From Nectonema munidae (Eukaryota; Nematomorpha; Nectonematoida; Nectonematidae): a DNA stretch of 64,000 bases. Below are positions 35,180 to 47,100 of this stretch, piece by piece; within the stretch, counting starts at the first letter, position 1; the number at the start of each line of letters is the position of its first letter. The position numbers and the translations under genes are program-made. Below the pieces are notes generated by a model. The model was not told the DNA's origin, did no database searches, and saw only the letters and a list, made by a program, of their open reading frames with translations. Location of the stretch: assembly GCA_030549495.1 (NCBI GenBank), contig JAUIRK010000953.1, positions 1,392,001 through 1,456,000 of the forward strand, given 5' to 3'.

Positions 35180-38100
35180 GTAAGTTTTATATTTTATTTT
35201 TAATTTTTTTTTGTAATCACGCTTTTTTTGGTAATATTGGTATAACTGGGTTAGATCACGCAATTTACTCTACGCATCTTTATTGATTTTTAGTCAATTT
35301 ATCAAGATGGTAGTTGAAGTTATTCTGAAATAATAATCTAATTCAAATGGTTTCTTTTGCGAAATTATATACTGACTTCTTAGCATATAAGTCACCTCTT
35401 TGGCAAAAGTTAATTTGTCCGGCCCCTTATAAGTTTTTGGAAGGCCAAAAACTCAATAATCAATATATATGCAGGCATATGCAAAATAAGGAGGCAACGT
35501 GGAGCAATTCATTATTGCATTACCTTTTTTTGAAGTCTTTAGACACGTCACTGTATTCGATACTGGAATAGCACTACCATTATACAAAGCCCTACTAATA
35601 CGACCACACCATGAATATGGAATGCAATATCCCATCCAACGCGTACAAAAGGGGTTATTATCAAAAGAGTGACAAATCAAAAGAGTGACAAAATGTAAAA
35701 AAATTCAAAAGAGTGACATGACAAAATATAAAATTTTTGTTTTGACAAATCAAAACAGTGACATAATTTGTCACTCTTAAAATAAAAATTCAAAAGAGTG
35801 ACAAAATATACAAAAATTCAAAAGTTTTGCTTACCTACCTATCCTTACATAAAAAACTCTTTTGATTTGTCGCTCCTTTAATAGCTATTTTAAGAGTGAC
35901 AAATTATGTCACCTTTTTGATTTGTCACTTTTTAATCTCTATTTTAAGAGTGACAAATTATGTCACTGTTTTGATTTGTCACTCTAATGAACATCGCCCG
36001 TACAAAATATATGAAATGCAAAGGTTTATAACCAATAAAATAAAAAGACTTGAAAAATTAGATTATAAGGAAAGACTACATAATAAATTATTATCTTTGC
36101 CATCTTTAGCATACAGGTACAAACGTAATGATATGATCACGGTATTCAATTCAAGAAACGATCGAATAAATGTATGTAAAAGCGATGCACAAAACTTTTT
36201 CTCAGGGCCTCATTTTAGAATTGAATTATATAAACGACTGGAATAATCCCCTAAGCATGGCGTTGATTCCCCTTCTTTGCAATAATCTTCAAAAACCCCC
36301 TTGATTAATAAATTATGTTATGTTACCAATAAAATCTAAAATATTTCTATCGAATTTATAATAATGAAGTTTTGTATAGAATATTCTAATCTTAACTTAC
36401 GTTTAGAGAATGTTTTAAAGAACCAAAATTAAGAATTTGTGATGAAGGTCCACAAAGTTTTGAAAAGTAACGTGCAGAAGTGACAATTAATTTTCGTAAA
36501 AAGAATTATATATAGTTTATTAAAATCCATTAAGTTGCAGACCGAGTAGATGACTTTTTGGAATTTCTAAACTGGGCATCCTCCACAGCTGTCCATTTTT
36601 GAATCATTGGTGTTAAACGGATGGTATTGATTACAGAAGTTTATTAGTAGAACTTATTGAACTTTATTTTTCCTACAATCTCATTTATCACAGACTATGG
36701 CAAATAAGTTCCGATGACTTGTGTACACACAATGTGTGGCTTCTTTTATGCCAAAAATTCAATTCCTTTATCTAAATGCTGAAAGTACAAAATCTGAATC
36801 AACTGCACACATTGTGTGTAAAGTGGGTAATTGGCCCTAATAATTTCGTGGTATTTATAATTTTGGGATTTTTAAAATTGCTTATAGCGCATTTTTTATT
36901 TAAAACTTAATGAATTTTGAAATTGAATGATCATATTCTCCTAAATTTCGCTTTCTTAATTAACAAAAAGAGGAATCTTTTTGACACACATACGGCTCAT
37001 TATTAAATTGTCGTTTTAAAGACAAATTGACAGAAATTTTTTTACATAAGGAAGTTTTCATTTTCGTTTATTTATTTATTTTTTCATCCTTTCAATATTT
37101 AATATATTCACTGAGAAAAATATTAGTTATCATTTACTGATTAAGTTAGTGAGCGCTCTTGTCCACATTTTCCCTAATGAATTAGTAAGGTTTACCAGTT
37201 TGAAAGTGTAACCTACCAGCAAAATTAGTAAAATGTCAAGACTAATTATTAGTTATAGTTTCGACTTCTGCTAAATAAATTATTAAAAAATAAGTATATT
37301 TCTAAATAAACCGCAATGATACACATAAATAAACTAGAATATACTTGTAACAATAACTGTCCGTTACTCCAGGCCACTCAACTTAGCTATAAGTGTTCAG
37401 TAAAGTAAGATCTAATTTGAAAATTGGACTAAATAAGTTAAAAAATTTAACTATTATTATAGATGCCTTTTAACGCCATCTAAATTTTACTTTGTATACT
37501 TCAAATGAGGCCTTCTCTGTATCTTCATGAGTGCATAATCAAGTTTGTTATTATTTCACACCTACTACTAACATTGAAGAAATTAAAGAGTGCTCGGTCT
37601 CATTCGTGGATCCAGAAATTTCTTATAGGGGGGGGGGGGCGAAATCTATTAAATTTTTTTGCAATTTTGCTAAAAGTCTTCAGAGAATACGACAGCTGAA
37701 TTTTAGAATCAGTAATTACCAGGGCGAGTAAAAGTCAATAAAGTTAACTTTTATTTCCGTTTAGCAAAAACTCTTTGAAGAAGATCTTTACTTGTTTAGT
37801 CTAAAATATTTTGAAGTAATTTCATATTTTTAAGTCAATCAAAGTCAATTTTTCGAGTTTAGGTCAATAAAGTCAATTTTTACATTTAACACTTTTTGAT
37901 TTGCCTAAAATTCTTAACTAGATTTCTTTTTATATCAACACTTCCACAATAGGTGGGCTTTTTTCATCTAATAAAAGGTTTTATTGTAGAGTTTACCTGA
38001 TTGAGGTTAAACATGAAGAAGTTTTTTGTAAGAAAAATTTTTTTTGTTGACAAACGCGGTTACATACGATATATCCGCTGCAGAAGTTATGGAATTTTAT

Positions 38101-41100
38101 TCCCAAACTTTTTTTTATCATTGCATGTTTTTCACATCTTTTACACAAGTTTACCTTAAAAGTTATATTATCCTGCAAAATTGTAGATTACCGGCATTAA
38201 ATCTTTCAAAATTAGTAATAGAAAAAGACGTTCTCTTTTCAAACCTATCGGCAACATTTCAGTTCCAATTGTAACGAAATTGACAAATTGGTTGGAAGCA
38301 GCAAAATATTTTCATTAAAATCTTCCAGCAGTGAAGAAATTAAGGATGAAGATGATGGAATTTTATTGCCAAATATCAAGAAATTGTTAAAAAAAAAAAG
38401 AAAATCTGTGTCAAAACTTGCTAGCAATAATAATTATGGAATATTCACGATTCATTGATTTAGTCGGAAAAAGTGAACATAGAGACTTTTTCAGTTGAAG
38501 ATGCCTTTACTTGTTTCAACATTATTTCATTTAAGACGAATGTGGCATTAAAAGTTATCTCGAAAATAGATTCAAATAAAATGAAATCAATAAAATCATG
38601 AATATGGAAAACTCTCAAATCTCTCGCAGTACTTATCCCAAATTACAAAATTGTCAAGTTTTAACTTTAGAAGTAGAAAGATCTTTTTTGATCGAATTTT
38701 AAATCAGAAAATGTCATTAATTATATGTTGTATTACAAAGTCATGGATTCTTTGAAATAATATTCAATACTTTCTCTAAAGTCTTCATAGTTGTTCAATT
38801 CAATGAAACTTTAAAAAGTCAATAAAGTCAATTTTTTCTCTGCGTAAAAGTCAATTTTTTCCAATTTTTTGTGTCAATTTTTCCTCGCCCTGGTTATTAC
38901 CTATATACTTGTATACTACGATGGTTCATCTCCAACCTGTCAGTTCATATTTTGCTAGATGTAAGATTTGATATACCTCATTCGGGGAGACGATGTTAGA
39001 TAAGTTATTACCTATATTTTTGCAATTTTTCCACGTTATTAAATAATATATTTTATCAAATAATCAAAATAAAATTCTGTAATCAAAGAATCGAAAAATA
39101 TTCTTTAAAAAATCAAAAAATATCAAACTTTCTGTTCATATTTTGCTACCTCATACGATGTTACAAAAGTTATTACCTATACTTTGCAATTTGCACGATT
39201 TTAAATATTATATTTGTCAAATAATCAAAATAAAATTCTGTAATCAAAGAATCGAAAAATATTCTTTAAAAAATCAAAAAATATCAAACTTTCTGTTCAT
39301 ATTTTGCTACCTCATACGATGTTACAAAAGTTATTACCTATACTTTGCAATTTGCACGATTTTAAATATTATATTTGTCAAATAATCAAAATAAAATTCT
39401 GTAATCAAAGAATCGAAAAATATTCTTTAAAAAATCAAAAAATATCAAACTTTCTGTTCATATTTTGCTACCTCATACGATGTACATACGAAGTCTTTTA
39501 GAATCACTAATTACCTATGTTTTCATATTTTTAACATTATTTTGCCATGAATAAATTGCAAACATTTATTTTTTTATACATGTAAGTGTATACATTAGTA
39601 AGGGTAATTTTCGAAGCCATTTTTCATAGGGGGAGGGCTAGAGGCCCATGAGGCCTGCCCTTTGGATCCACCACTGCTCCTTCTAGTGTTTCATTTACTC
39701 ATATTTGTAAAAATAGCATAATTCGTAGCCGTAACTAATAAAATTAGTAAAGTCATTGCTAACTAATCCAAAGAACAAAAAATAGTTTAAAAAATATTTT
39801 TCTAATATATAGCTAACTATAGCTAACAAAAAATAGTTTAAAAAATATTTTTCTAAAATGCGCAGAATCTTCATGCCAAAATTTTGATTCGAAGAATGCA
39901 CCAGCAAATTTTGCAAAATTTATGAAAACTATGTTTACCAAAAAAAAATTTTTTCTACCACCACAAAGACAGAAATAAGAGTTAATGTTTTGAAAACGTA
40001 CTAAAGCAAGCATAAAAAGAATCATTTTTGACCAAATGAATAAGTACTAAAACTATCAGTTTTGACGCATATATGTTTCAATAGTAGTCAGAAATATACC
40101 ACGCTTTTTTTTAAAAGTCACGCATGCATAGAGAGCCTAGCAGGTACACATTGTTCCAGAGTTCAAGAACAATGGAGGTGCTCATGAGTGAGTAAATATT
40201 TGAGAGCTTTTTAGTGCTACTTTTTAGGATTTGTGAAGTTTAGCTCATTATAGTTGATGGGAAGTTCATGCCGCGGTGATGAACTAGTTTAGCCTCAAGG
40301 CTCTCAACGATTTGGCGCAAGCTAGTGTAATGTACTTCGCGGTGAATTTTTCGGATATGATGCATTGACACTTATTATTAATTTCTAATTATTTTTGTTG
40401 AATTTGAAGATTTGCCTATTTGGTCGAATTCAAGGCATATTCACAATTAAAATTAAAAATCGCAAATGAAGACTAAATACTACTGTTTGCTCTCATTCAC
40501 TGCTCTTAGATTGATCATTTCACAAATTCACTAGTCTAATTCCATGTTCATCCCTTTCAGAGATATTATATTATCACCAGTGACAGATGAAATAAAATAT
40601 CATCTAAGCAGAACTTTGTAGGGTCATCGTCCCCTTTATTCCAATGGAATTTTAAATAATTAAAGCCGAATGATCCTAATTTTGTGGGAAAGCGGTGTTA
40701 AACTACTCCCCAAAGGGCCAAATTATATGAAAATTCATTGAAAAAGTAAAGCAAAGGATTAATTTAACAAAACCAAAGCCTAAAAGAGAGCTTGGGCTCT
40801 GAGATCAAGCCCTGTGAATGTGGAAGCGCTTAACTTCGCATTAATATTCGTTAACTGTTTGGCAGAGTTGTATTTTCACATTGTTTTCTCGTGAACTTTA
40901 GACGAAATCAGAAAGAGAGGGACAGGATCATGATGATAAACCAAGGCTTCTCCCTCCTCCAGTCGCACCTCCCCGAACTAAACGCCAAGAACAAGCGCGT
41001 CTCAAAGGTGGACACTCTTAGAGCGGCGGTGAAGTACATCCAGGCTCTGGAAGAGCGCGTCATGACCACTTCCTCCCTCAACCAACTCCACACCTTTCCT

Positions 41101-43288
41101 TCAAATCAGCACTCCCCATCTCACCCCACCATTCACTACCCTAATTTTCAAAATCAAGTATCATCTCTTGATCATACTTCACTAATTCTTCTACTGTGCT
41201 TCTGCTCTTTGTTTTTCATATATATTATATATTCTGTTTGTATGTGGTTAAACCAGTTTTAACTAATGATGTGAATTTGCTAACATCAAAATGCAGCGTA
41301 AGGATGGGAGATTTAAGATGCATCGTTATGATTGGACAAAATATAGAAGCTAAAGATAGTATATAAATGAGCATCAAGATTGATTAACCAATTGTAATAC
41401 ATTATAATCATTCTTATACTCATATAGGGAGTGTGAGTAAGGTTGGCTAGATCCTTGGCTTCGATGCCACATGATGTTGGCTTCAATGAAACATCAAGCT
41501 TCCTTTGCTTGACTTTATAAAAATATGATCGTAGTACACAATTTAAAATTGTTTTTTGAATACATAAAAATGTTCATTTTATCACCCATTTGAGAGCAAG
41601 TTTTTTTGAAGAAATCATTTTATTACAATAAGAAGAAATAGAATTAAGAATAAGAGAAAAATTTTCCTATACTTCATCTGCTATGTCTCTGCAAAATGTA
41701 GACAAAAAAGCCAAAGTCCGAATATAAAAGGAGTTGCGAATCGAAGTTTCAAATCTTCAATATATGGTGGTGAAGTGGGTTCGTAATTTTTTATTTCCGA
41801 CTTTGCAACTTTCGGTTAATTTGTTAACAGTTCTGAGTTACAGAAACTGGGTGTGATTTTTTTGCCGAAATAATCCGAAATATTCTCAAGGTTTTTCGAA
41901 ATTTTGAAGTTTTTAAAACTAATTAAAAACAATAAAATCTATTTCAATATTTTTTAGTTGAAAGATATATTTTTTTAGACATTAATTATAAAAAATAAAT
42001 CACTGATATATTCCTCTTCTATATGTGTTAGCCTAACAGGACATTTGGACTAGAGACATTTAGTCGAACGGGCATTGGGTTCAATGGAAATATCACCGCA
42101 ATTTGAGAATTTTTGCAGACGTTGCTCTACTTGCCGTAGGTTTGCAAGCTTGTGCTCTATACAAATCTGCAGGCTTTTTTTTCTTTTTCTATCCTTAAAA
42201 TTATGTCATAAATTTATTTACTGGAAGTTACATGACAAATGTGTTGTTTTCTATTTATAGTTATGATATGACTATGATTCCATTACATTTTATTGAGTTC
42301 TAGTGCTTTCATATTGTAACAATATTATTTTATTGATTGCAGAAGTCTGGAAAGATCCCAATCTGTACTTACATTTTCGTTGAAATCTCCCTTCTTTAAT
42401 GTCCATTCTGCGAAATGTTCGTTTGACAAAATTTTTTTCGTCCATTTCCATCTGCTAAATACTCGTGGCTAAATGTCCATTCATCCAAATGTCTGTCTTC
42501 CTAATCTCCTTACACCATATGTTCGAGTCAATAATATGTACAAAAATTTTGTAATAATGTACAAAAATAATTAGGATGAAAAATACTATAATTAAAAGTA
42601 AAAGATGATTTTATACTAAAGAAGAGATAAACAATCACAATTAGATCTAAGCTTTCCTAAACTCCTTTTTTGATATAAGATTAGTTAATCACCTAATATC
42701 TTTAGGAATGATCTCCAGGATTTCGTTGTTAAGCGAATGTGCTAATCATGGGTTGAAGTTCAAGGTATGTGCAGCAATGCTCTAAAATTTTCTTTGTATT
42801 TTATACATGTTTGATTTTGACTGTAAGAGTTTTACCTGATCTGATTGGATATTCGATTTCAAACAAAAAACGATTACTCAGTAGATGGTAATAATATCTA
42901 AATTATAATCTAATGCTCACTTTACATTAAATATAAAAAAAAAATTTTTTTAATAAATAAAAAAAAATAATAATAAATAACACCGCTGGCTAAAAATCTT
43001 ATTTAATAATCTTTTATTATATATCATATATAATATTTTCCTTTATTATATTTTTTTTGCAAAATAAATCTTCTTCTTCTTCTTCTCTTCTAAATGATAA
43101 ACTAAGCGAGGTTTTTTTCTTTTTTTTCCTGACATTTTATAAATGCTATGAATAATATTTTTTTATTTTAGATGAATCTTCCTTACAACTTTCTGCCCGA
43201 ATCATTTTCAAACGCTGAAGCCCACTACGAAAGGGAAAACGAAGCATTTGACATAAGGAATATCAACTTTGAAGGAATACTGACTTGA
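35013..43288 (+). CDS. bHLH transcription factor, achaete-scute-like (three exons)
   Basis: Exons 35013-35179, 40902-41157 and 43172-43288 join with agreeing phases (TT + A giving Leu; then phase 0) into a product of about 178 residues. Residues about 56-109 form a bHLH: basic RRNQKERDRI, helix 1 NQGFSLLQSHLPE, loop with NKRVSK, helix 2 VDTLRAAVKYIQALE. The SKVDTLRAAVKYI helix and the N-x-x-E-R-x-R basic region resemble achaete-scute proteins, DNA-binding proneural factors acting as heterodimers with Daughterless/E proteins (family knowledge). The N-terminal exon is acidic with a small Cys cluster (CKCAIC). The C-terminal exon gives NINFEGILT before the stop. Exon 2 is clearly richer in G and C than its surroundings. 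Another class A bHLH is possible. Exon 1 rests on phase and splice sites, not homology. Confidence 0.72.
35560..36250 (+). mobile_element. LINE 3' fragment split by a palindromic element
   Basis: LYKALLIRPHHEYG and shifted-frame text up to about 35650, then EMQRFITNKIKRLEKLDYKE and SLPSLAYRYKRNDMI at 36016-36130, are the conserved C-terminal part of CR1/Jockey-like RT proteins. A 320-bp palindromic insert at 35666-35985 separates the two halves. Everything upstream of the last RT segment is missing. Confidence 0.75.
35666..35985. mobile_element. Palindromic MITE-like element
   Basis: Ends AGAGTGACAAATCAAAAGAG (35666) and CTGTTTTGATTTGTCACTCT (ending 35985) are inverted repeats. The core phrase AGAGTGACAAATTATGTCAC recurs internally several times in both orientations. 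It lies inside a LINE fragment, so it is younger than that. No convincing target duplication was seen and the superfamily is unknown. Confidence 0.7.
36251..37592. other. Intronic AT-rich sequence
   Basis: Part of bHLH intron 1. It holds the third copy of TTAACGCCATCTAA at 37470-37483 and nothing else recognisable. Confidence 0.4.
37720..38892 (+). mobile_element. Inner hAT element with worn transposase
   Basis: Ends CAGGGCGAG (37720) and CTCGCCCTG (ending 38892) are perfect inverted repeats. The flanks GTAATTAC (37712-37719) and GTTATTAC (38893-38900) match 7 of 8. Subterminal GTCAATAAAGT[CT]AA phrases recur at 37734, 37863 and 38818. A plus-strand stop-broken stretch near 38640-38750 (TLEVERSF, SENVINYMLYYKVMDSLK) resembles the hAT C-terminal dimerisation region. 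Confidence 0.82.
38940..39483 (+). repeat. 161-bp tandem repeat (minisatellite)
   Basis: Units starting CTGTTCATATTTTGCTACCT begin at 39132, 39293 and 39454, exactly 161 bp apart and near identical. A diverged unit precedes them from about 38940, and a partial unit ends near 39483. It lies inside the outer hAT element, probably an expansion of its subterminal sequence. Confidence 0.9.
39700..40901. other. Intronic sequence before bHLH exon 2
   Basis: It contains a direct repeat (CTAACAAAAAATAGTTTAAA-type phrases at 39772-39800 and 39823-39850) and no supported exon or element end. Confidence 0.4.
40902..41157 (+). CDS. bHLH gene exon 2 (bHLH domain)
   Basis: The acceptor AACTTTAG ends at 40901. 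The exon carries the complete basic region, both helices and a Ser/His/Pro-rich tail (LHTFPSNQHSPSHPTIHYP). The donor GTATCA at 41158 is weak but falls on a codon boundary that fits exon 3. If it were not used the frame would run to a stop near 41262, adding a hydrophobic tail; that alternative end cannot be excluded. Confidence 0.85.
42027..42530. repeat. MITE-like element with inverted ACATTTGG phrases
   Basis: Variants of [A]CATTTGGAC/TAGTCGAACGG at 42040-42075 recur in reverse complement as AAATGTCCATTCATCCAAATGTC and related phrases at 42398-42512. This makes a worn palindromic element. It is in bHLH intron 2. Ends and target duplication are not resolved. Confidence 0.5.
43172..43288 (+). 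CDS. bHLH gene exon 3 (C-terminus), tentative
   Basis: The acceptor TTTTATTTTAG ends at 43171 after a long T-rich tract. The 38 codons read MNLPYNFLPESFSNAEAHYE and end NINFEGILT-TGA (stop 43286-43288). Phase 0 fits exon 2. No homology supports it, only phase, splice site and gene order. Confidence 0.5.
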   Translation: MNLPYNFLPESFSNAEAHYERENEAFDIRNINFEGILT

Positions 43289-43829
43289 GCAGTTTGTCTT
43301 GATTTTGCAAGCTCTTCTATTTCATGCTTAAAGTTAACACTTTGGCATTCATGCTTAAGACAATTTATATAAATAGTTTTGTACGCATTTTATCTATATC
43401 TCTTATATAAATCGACTACCTAAAGGATCTAAGAAAATGAGCGCATAACTGATGCACAAAATTTGAATTCACGGAAAATAACGAAATAAAAATAATGAAT
43501 GTTGCCAATTTCATTTTGAGATCAAGTACGATCTCAAATTGCGCTTTCAAGGAAAAAGTATTTCTGATGTATCCTTACAAGTCTTGCTAAGTCGTGAGTC
43601 CGGGAAGTTGTAGATCTTAATGGGATTGGAGTCCGAGTTGGTATCTAATAAAATTTCGGAGTTGGAGTCAATTTTTTTTTGGTATTAAAAGTTTTTTTTT
43701 AAGTATTTTCAATAAAGAAAAAAAATAGTTTATTTTTGTAAGGATATGTAGGCACATTTGTTTAAAATTGTGTGTGATCTTCGGAATGTGTTCAAAGAAG
43801 ATCAACTAAATTCAAATCATATACACAAT

Positions 43830-44142
43830 TCATTTCTTAAGAACATCATCGACATGAATGAAGTTGGGAAGGCGATAGATGACGAGGGTGACAGTGAAGA
43901 GAACGATGTAAAAGATCGCCACGATGTACAAGTTTGAGGAGGGGTTGAGGGAGGGGAAGGACTCCTTCAGGAACTGGTTGCCATCAGTCACCACACAGAA
44001 GGCCCGCGGAAGAGCTCGGCAGCCATTGCTGCACCGAAAGAGCAGATTTCGGAATTCGTTTTGGCAGAGCACGTGCGCAGCGTAACGGTAGACCGACGTG
44101 TACGACAGGATCTGCAGGACGTGTGGGATTCGATCCAACTGT
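43830..44142 (-). CDS. ABCG gene terminal exon
   Basis: The acceptor on the minus strand is TTATTTTAG just above 44142. The frame reads LDRIPHVLQILSYTSVYRYA and CQNEFRNLLFRC, matching the ABCG pattern P..L..ISY.S..RY....V.NEF, followed by a Cys-containing extracellular loop. It ends with a last membrane helix (IVAIFYIVLFTVTLVIYRLP) and stop TGA at 43830-43832. The extracellular Cys cluster is typical of ABCG5-like proteins. Confidence 0.88.
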
Positions 44143-47100
44143 CTAAAATAATGACAAAGTTATGGAAAGGAATCTCCATTTGAAGACTTTGGCTCAGTAG
44201 CTAAAATACAAACTAAGTGTAACTACAAACAGAAATTGCGTTACATTGATAAATGGATTTTGGCGTTTTACGTTTTTCTGGATAACTGATCACGTGAGTA
44301 AAGTCAGCTATCAATATACTAAGATTGTGGAAGTTATGGCAAAGGAGATTTTCTAAAAACTATATAATTTTGGTTGGTATGCCTTACTAATATAAATTGT
44401 GCGTGTGTATTCATTTGTTTGATATGATTAATCTACTATACTATGAACCAAACTTGTATATAGTCATAATATTACTAATAATATTACTATTGCGTGTAAA
44501 TTTTAGTTCGCTATATCCGAATTTCGTTAACATATGATGGCTCAATGCAAAAATTTGTGAATAATGCATGTTTTATTTTAGTTGCAAACAATTTATATGA
44601 TGCATGGTGTATTAAAAACACCCGTGTATCAGGAAGTAAAAATCAACCCCTTAAAATCTATAAAATTCCGTTCAAAATTAATCTAGTCTTCAAAATTCTG
44701 GTTTTCAAAGGTTTGAAGTTGTTACGCTTAAATTTTTTTTAAAAATAAGTTTAAAAATTAAAAAGTCAATAAATAGTTGAAATATTAAAAAAAAACTTTC
44801 TTTAGTTGTCGTTATCGATGTTCTGAATGGAAAGAACTCCATAGCTGGACAGATGATAGGAACGATCACAATGGGAAATGGAACACAGACCAACTGAATC
44901 CACACCCTACGCTCCCACCGCAGGCCACATGCCGAAAAAAATTCCTTTCATTTTTTTCATGAATTTACTTCCATTTTTTGAAAAATCAGGCTTAATCACG
45001 GCATTGAATATGCATTCAACATTATGTAAGTTTATTAGAGACAAAGGCTACACTTTATAGAGGTTCCAACCTTTGAATTGGAAATAAAAGAATTTTTTTA
45101 TAATTCAGCGAGTTAAAGAGTAACTTTAAATAAAAAAATCTTTTTTTAGGGCTTTTTTTTTAAGTTTAAAGAGCTGATTTTGCTTAAGATTCAACGCTTA
45201 TATCTAAGGATTCGGGTGTTTACCTTTGATAAAAGCCCCACTTTATTTAGAATGTTTTTCTTAATGAGTTTTACCATCTTCTCAACCGACCATAAAATGT
45301 TTTAACTGTTCTCTCTGTTAAAGATAGATCATTGGTTATTATATTTTAGATACCATAAAAACCGCAATATTTAGAGTAAATATTGAAAAGTTTTTTGATT
45401 TTAAATTCTCATTAGCCAGATTTTATTCCTCCTTTCACAGCTCTAACCCATTTCGAGGAATTGGAATAAAAGTATCTGGAAAGATAGATTTTTTCTATGC
45501 GATCCCGAAGCGTATACCAGTAAAAAAGAACGCTTCTTGCTAGATCCAACTCATATTAATGTTCCAAACAAACACAACAAATGACAAAATCTTAACTTGA
45601 AAAAATATGCAACAAATGACGAAATCCTGAAAATCTTTGGTTAGTTATCGTGCCAAGGCAAAAATTTTTAAGTCAAAATCAGTGAGTGTCAACCTTTTTA
45701 AAACAAAGTGCAAAATTAAGAGCCAACATTGAACTAGCGGGCCTAAACAAAACAGAAATAGCGGATGTGCGTTTGCCCAACTGTTTAAATCTGCCACTGC
45801 TATAGACACATATGGTGTGAAGACAAAATTTAAGAGCAGATCATATAGATACAAAACTACTTTACAACATTTGTAAAGTGCAATTAATAGATCAATAATT
45901 TTGCAAAATACTGGCAGTTTTGATATGATATTGCTAGCCTATTTTTTCTACAACTTTGTTATGCGGGCCTCAAAACTAAAGGCCCTTACACATTTTAGTA
46001 AATACTAGAATACTTACTCTTTCACCGACTAAATACTATAGTAGTTTCACGCAATTTAGAAGTGCATTTTATTCCTTCTATTTAGTTTACCTAACTTGTG
46101 AAGACGTAAATATATTTGTATTGAACTTATATAGTAGCTTCTCATTCCTGTATTAAAATTTTTGTTTAATGTATATCACAGCAAACTTGAAATCTGTTCG
46201 ACGCAATTTCAAATTTCTTAAAGTTTGCTTAACGTATGGAGTGAAACTAAACCAGTCTTTCACAGAGAGTGCTCGGTTAGTGATCATCATCGATAGTATA
46301 ACAGAGAGAGATGATTTGGTGTTTCATTGCTGCTGTTTTTTCCTATCATTTTATCAATATTATATTGCTTGAATTAATTCTGTTTTTTTTCATTTACTTT
46401 TAAAAAGTCTATTATCTCTCACTAATTCGAAATGCGCGTGTCTCGCTTGGCTCCAAGCTGGTGATTTTTCTCAATTTTATTATCAGTTGGCAAAATTTAA
46501 CTTTATTGGACTTATATTTTTGGGCTGTGTAATTTTCATCCAACTCACTTCTTCATTGGAATAAAGAAAAAGGAAACGTATTCAAAACGAGGAATGATTT
46601 GAAAAAAATTTGCGAAATGCATTTCTCCTGAGTACTTTTTATTGCACACATTTTGACTTGCATTTCAACATTTCACAAAATTGTTTCATCAATAAAGTTG
46701 ATAAATTCGGGAATGAATTCAACAACCTCTTAATCTGCTGAAGGTAGGTCTAATTGAACGAGAGCCGTGGAACCAAACTTCAGTATTTACATTATACAAT
46801 ATACGTATGTTCCCATTTTAGTTCTTGATGAAAGAAAGCTTTAGCCTGTTCTCTGACTATTTCAATACAAAGCCTAAATCTTTCATTTTTTTTAAATGTT
46901 TACAGATTATTATTTTTCAAATTTCCAATTAACGATTTTATTTAAATAATAATCGCGAATTATTGAAGTTTCGAATTTGTGGTTTCCAGATTAATGATAG
47001 TTCTAACTTTATTTCAATCATCTCAATGTCATCCCTTTTCAAAATATGAATTGGAAAACCTTCCAGTCGTTTGTGAAAATGATATATTGATGTGTATGAA

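Larger units (their letters stand above)
37601..39676 (+). mobile_element. Outer hAT element carrying a second hAT
   Basis: The left end CATTCGTGGATCC (37601) and right end GGATCCACCACTG (ending 39676) pair as inverted repeats (11 of 13). The flanks CTCGGTCT (37593-37600) and CTCCTTCT (39677-39684) match 6 of 8, a worn hAT-type duplication. Inside are a G-run near the left end, a complete second element (37720-38892) and a 161-bp tandem repeat (39132-39483). No transposase of its own is recognisable. Confidence 0.75.

Noticed and set aside
39143-39501. Two open frames with nearly identical proteins
   Set aside because: They are successive units of the 161-bp tandem repeat, not genes.
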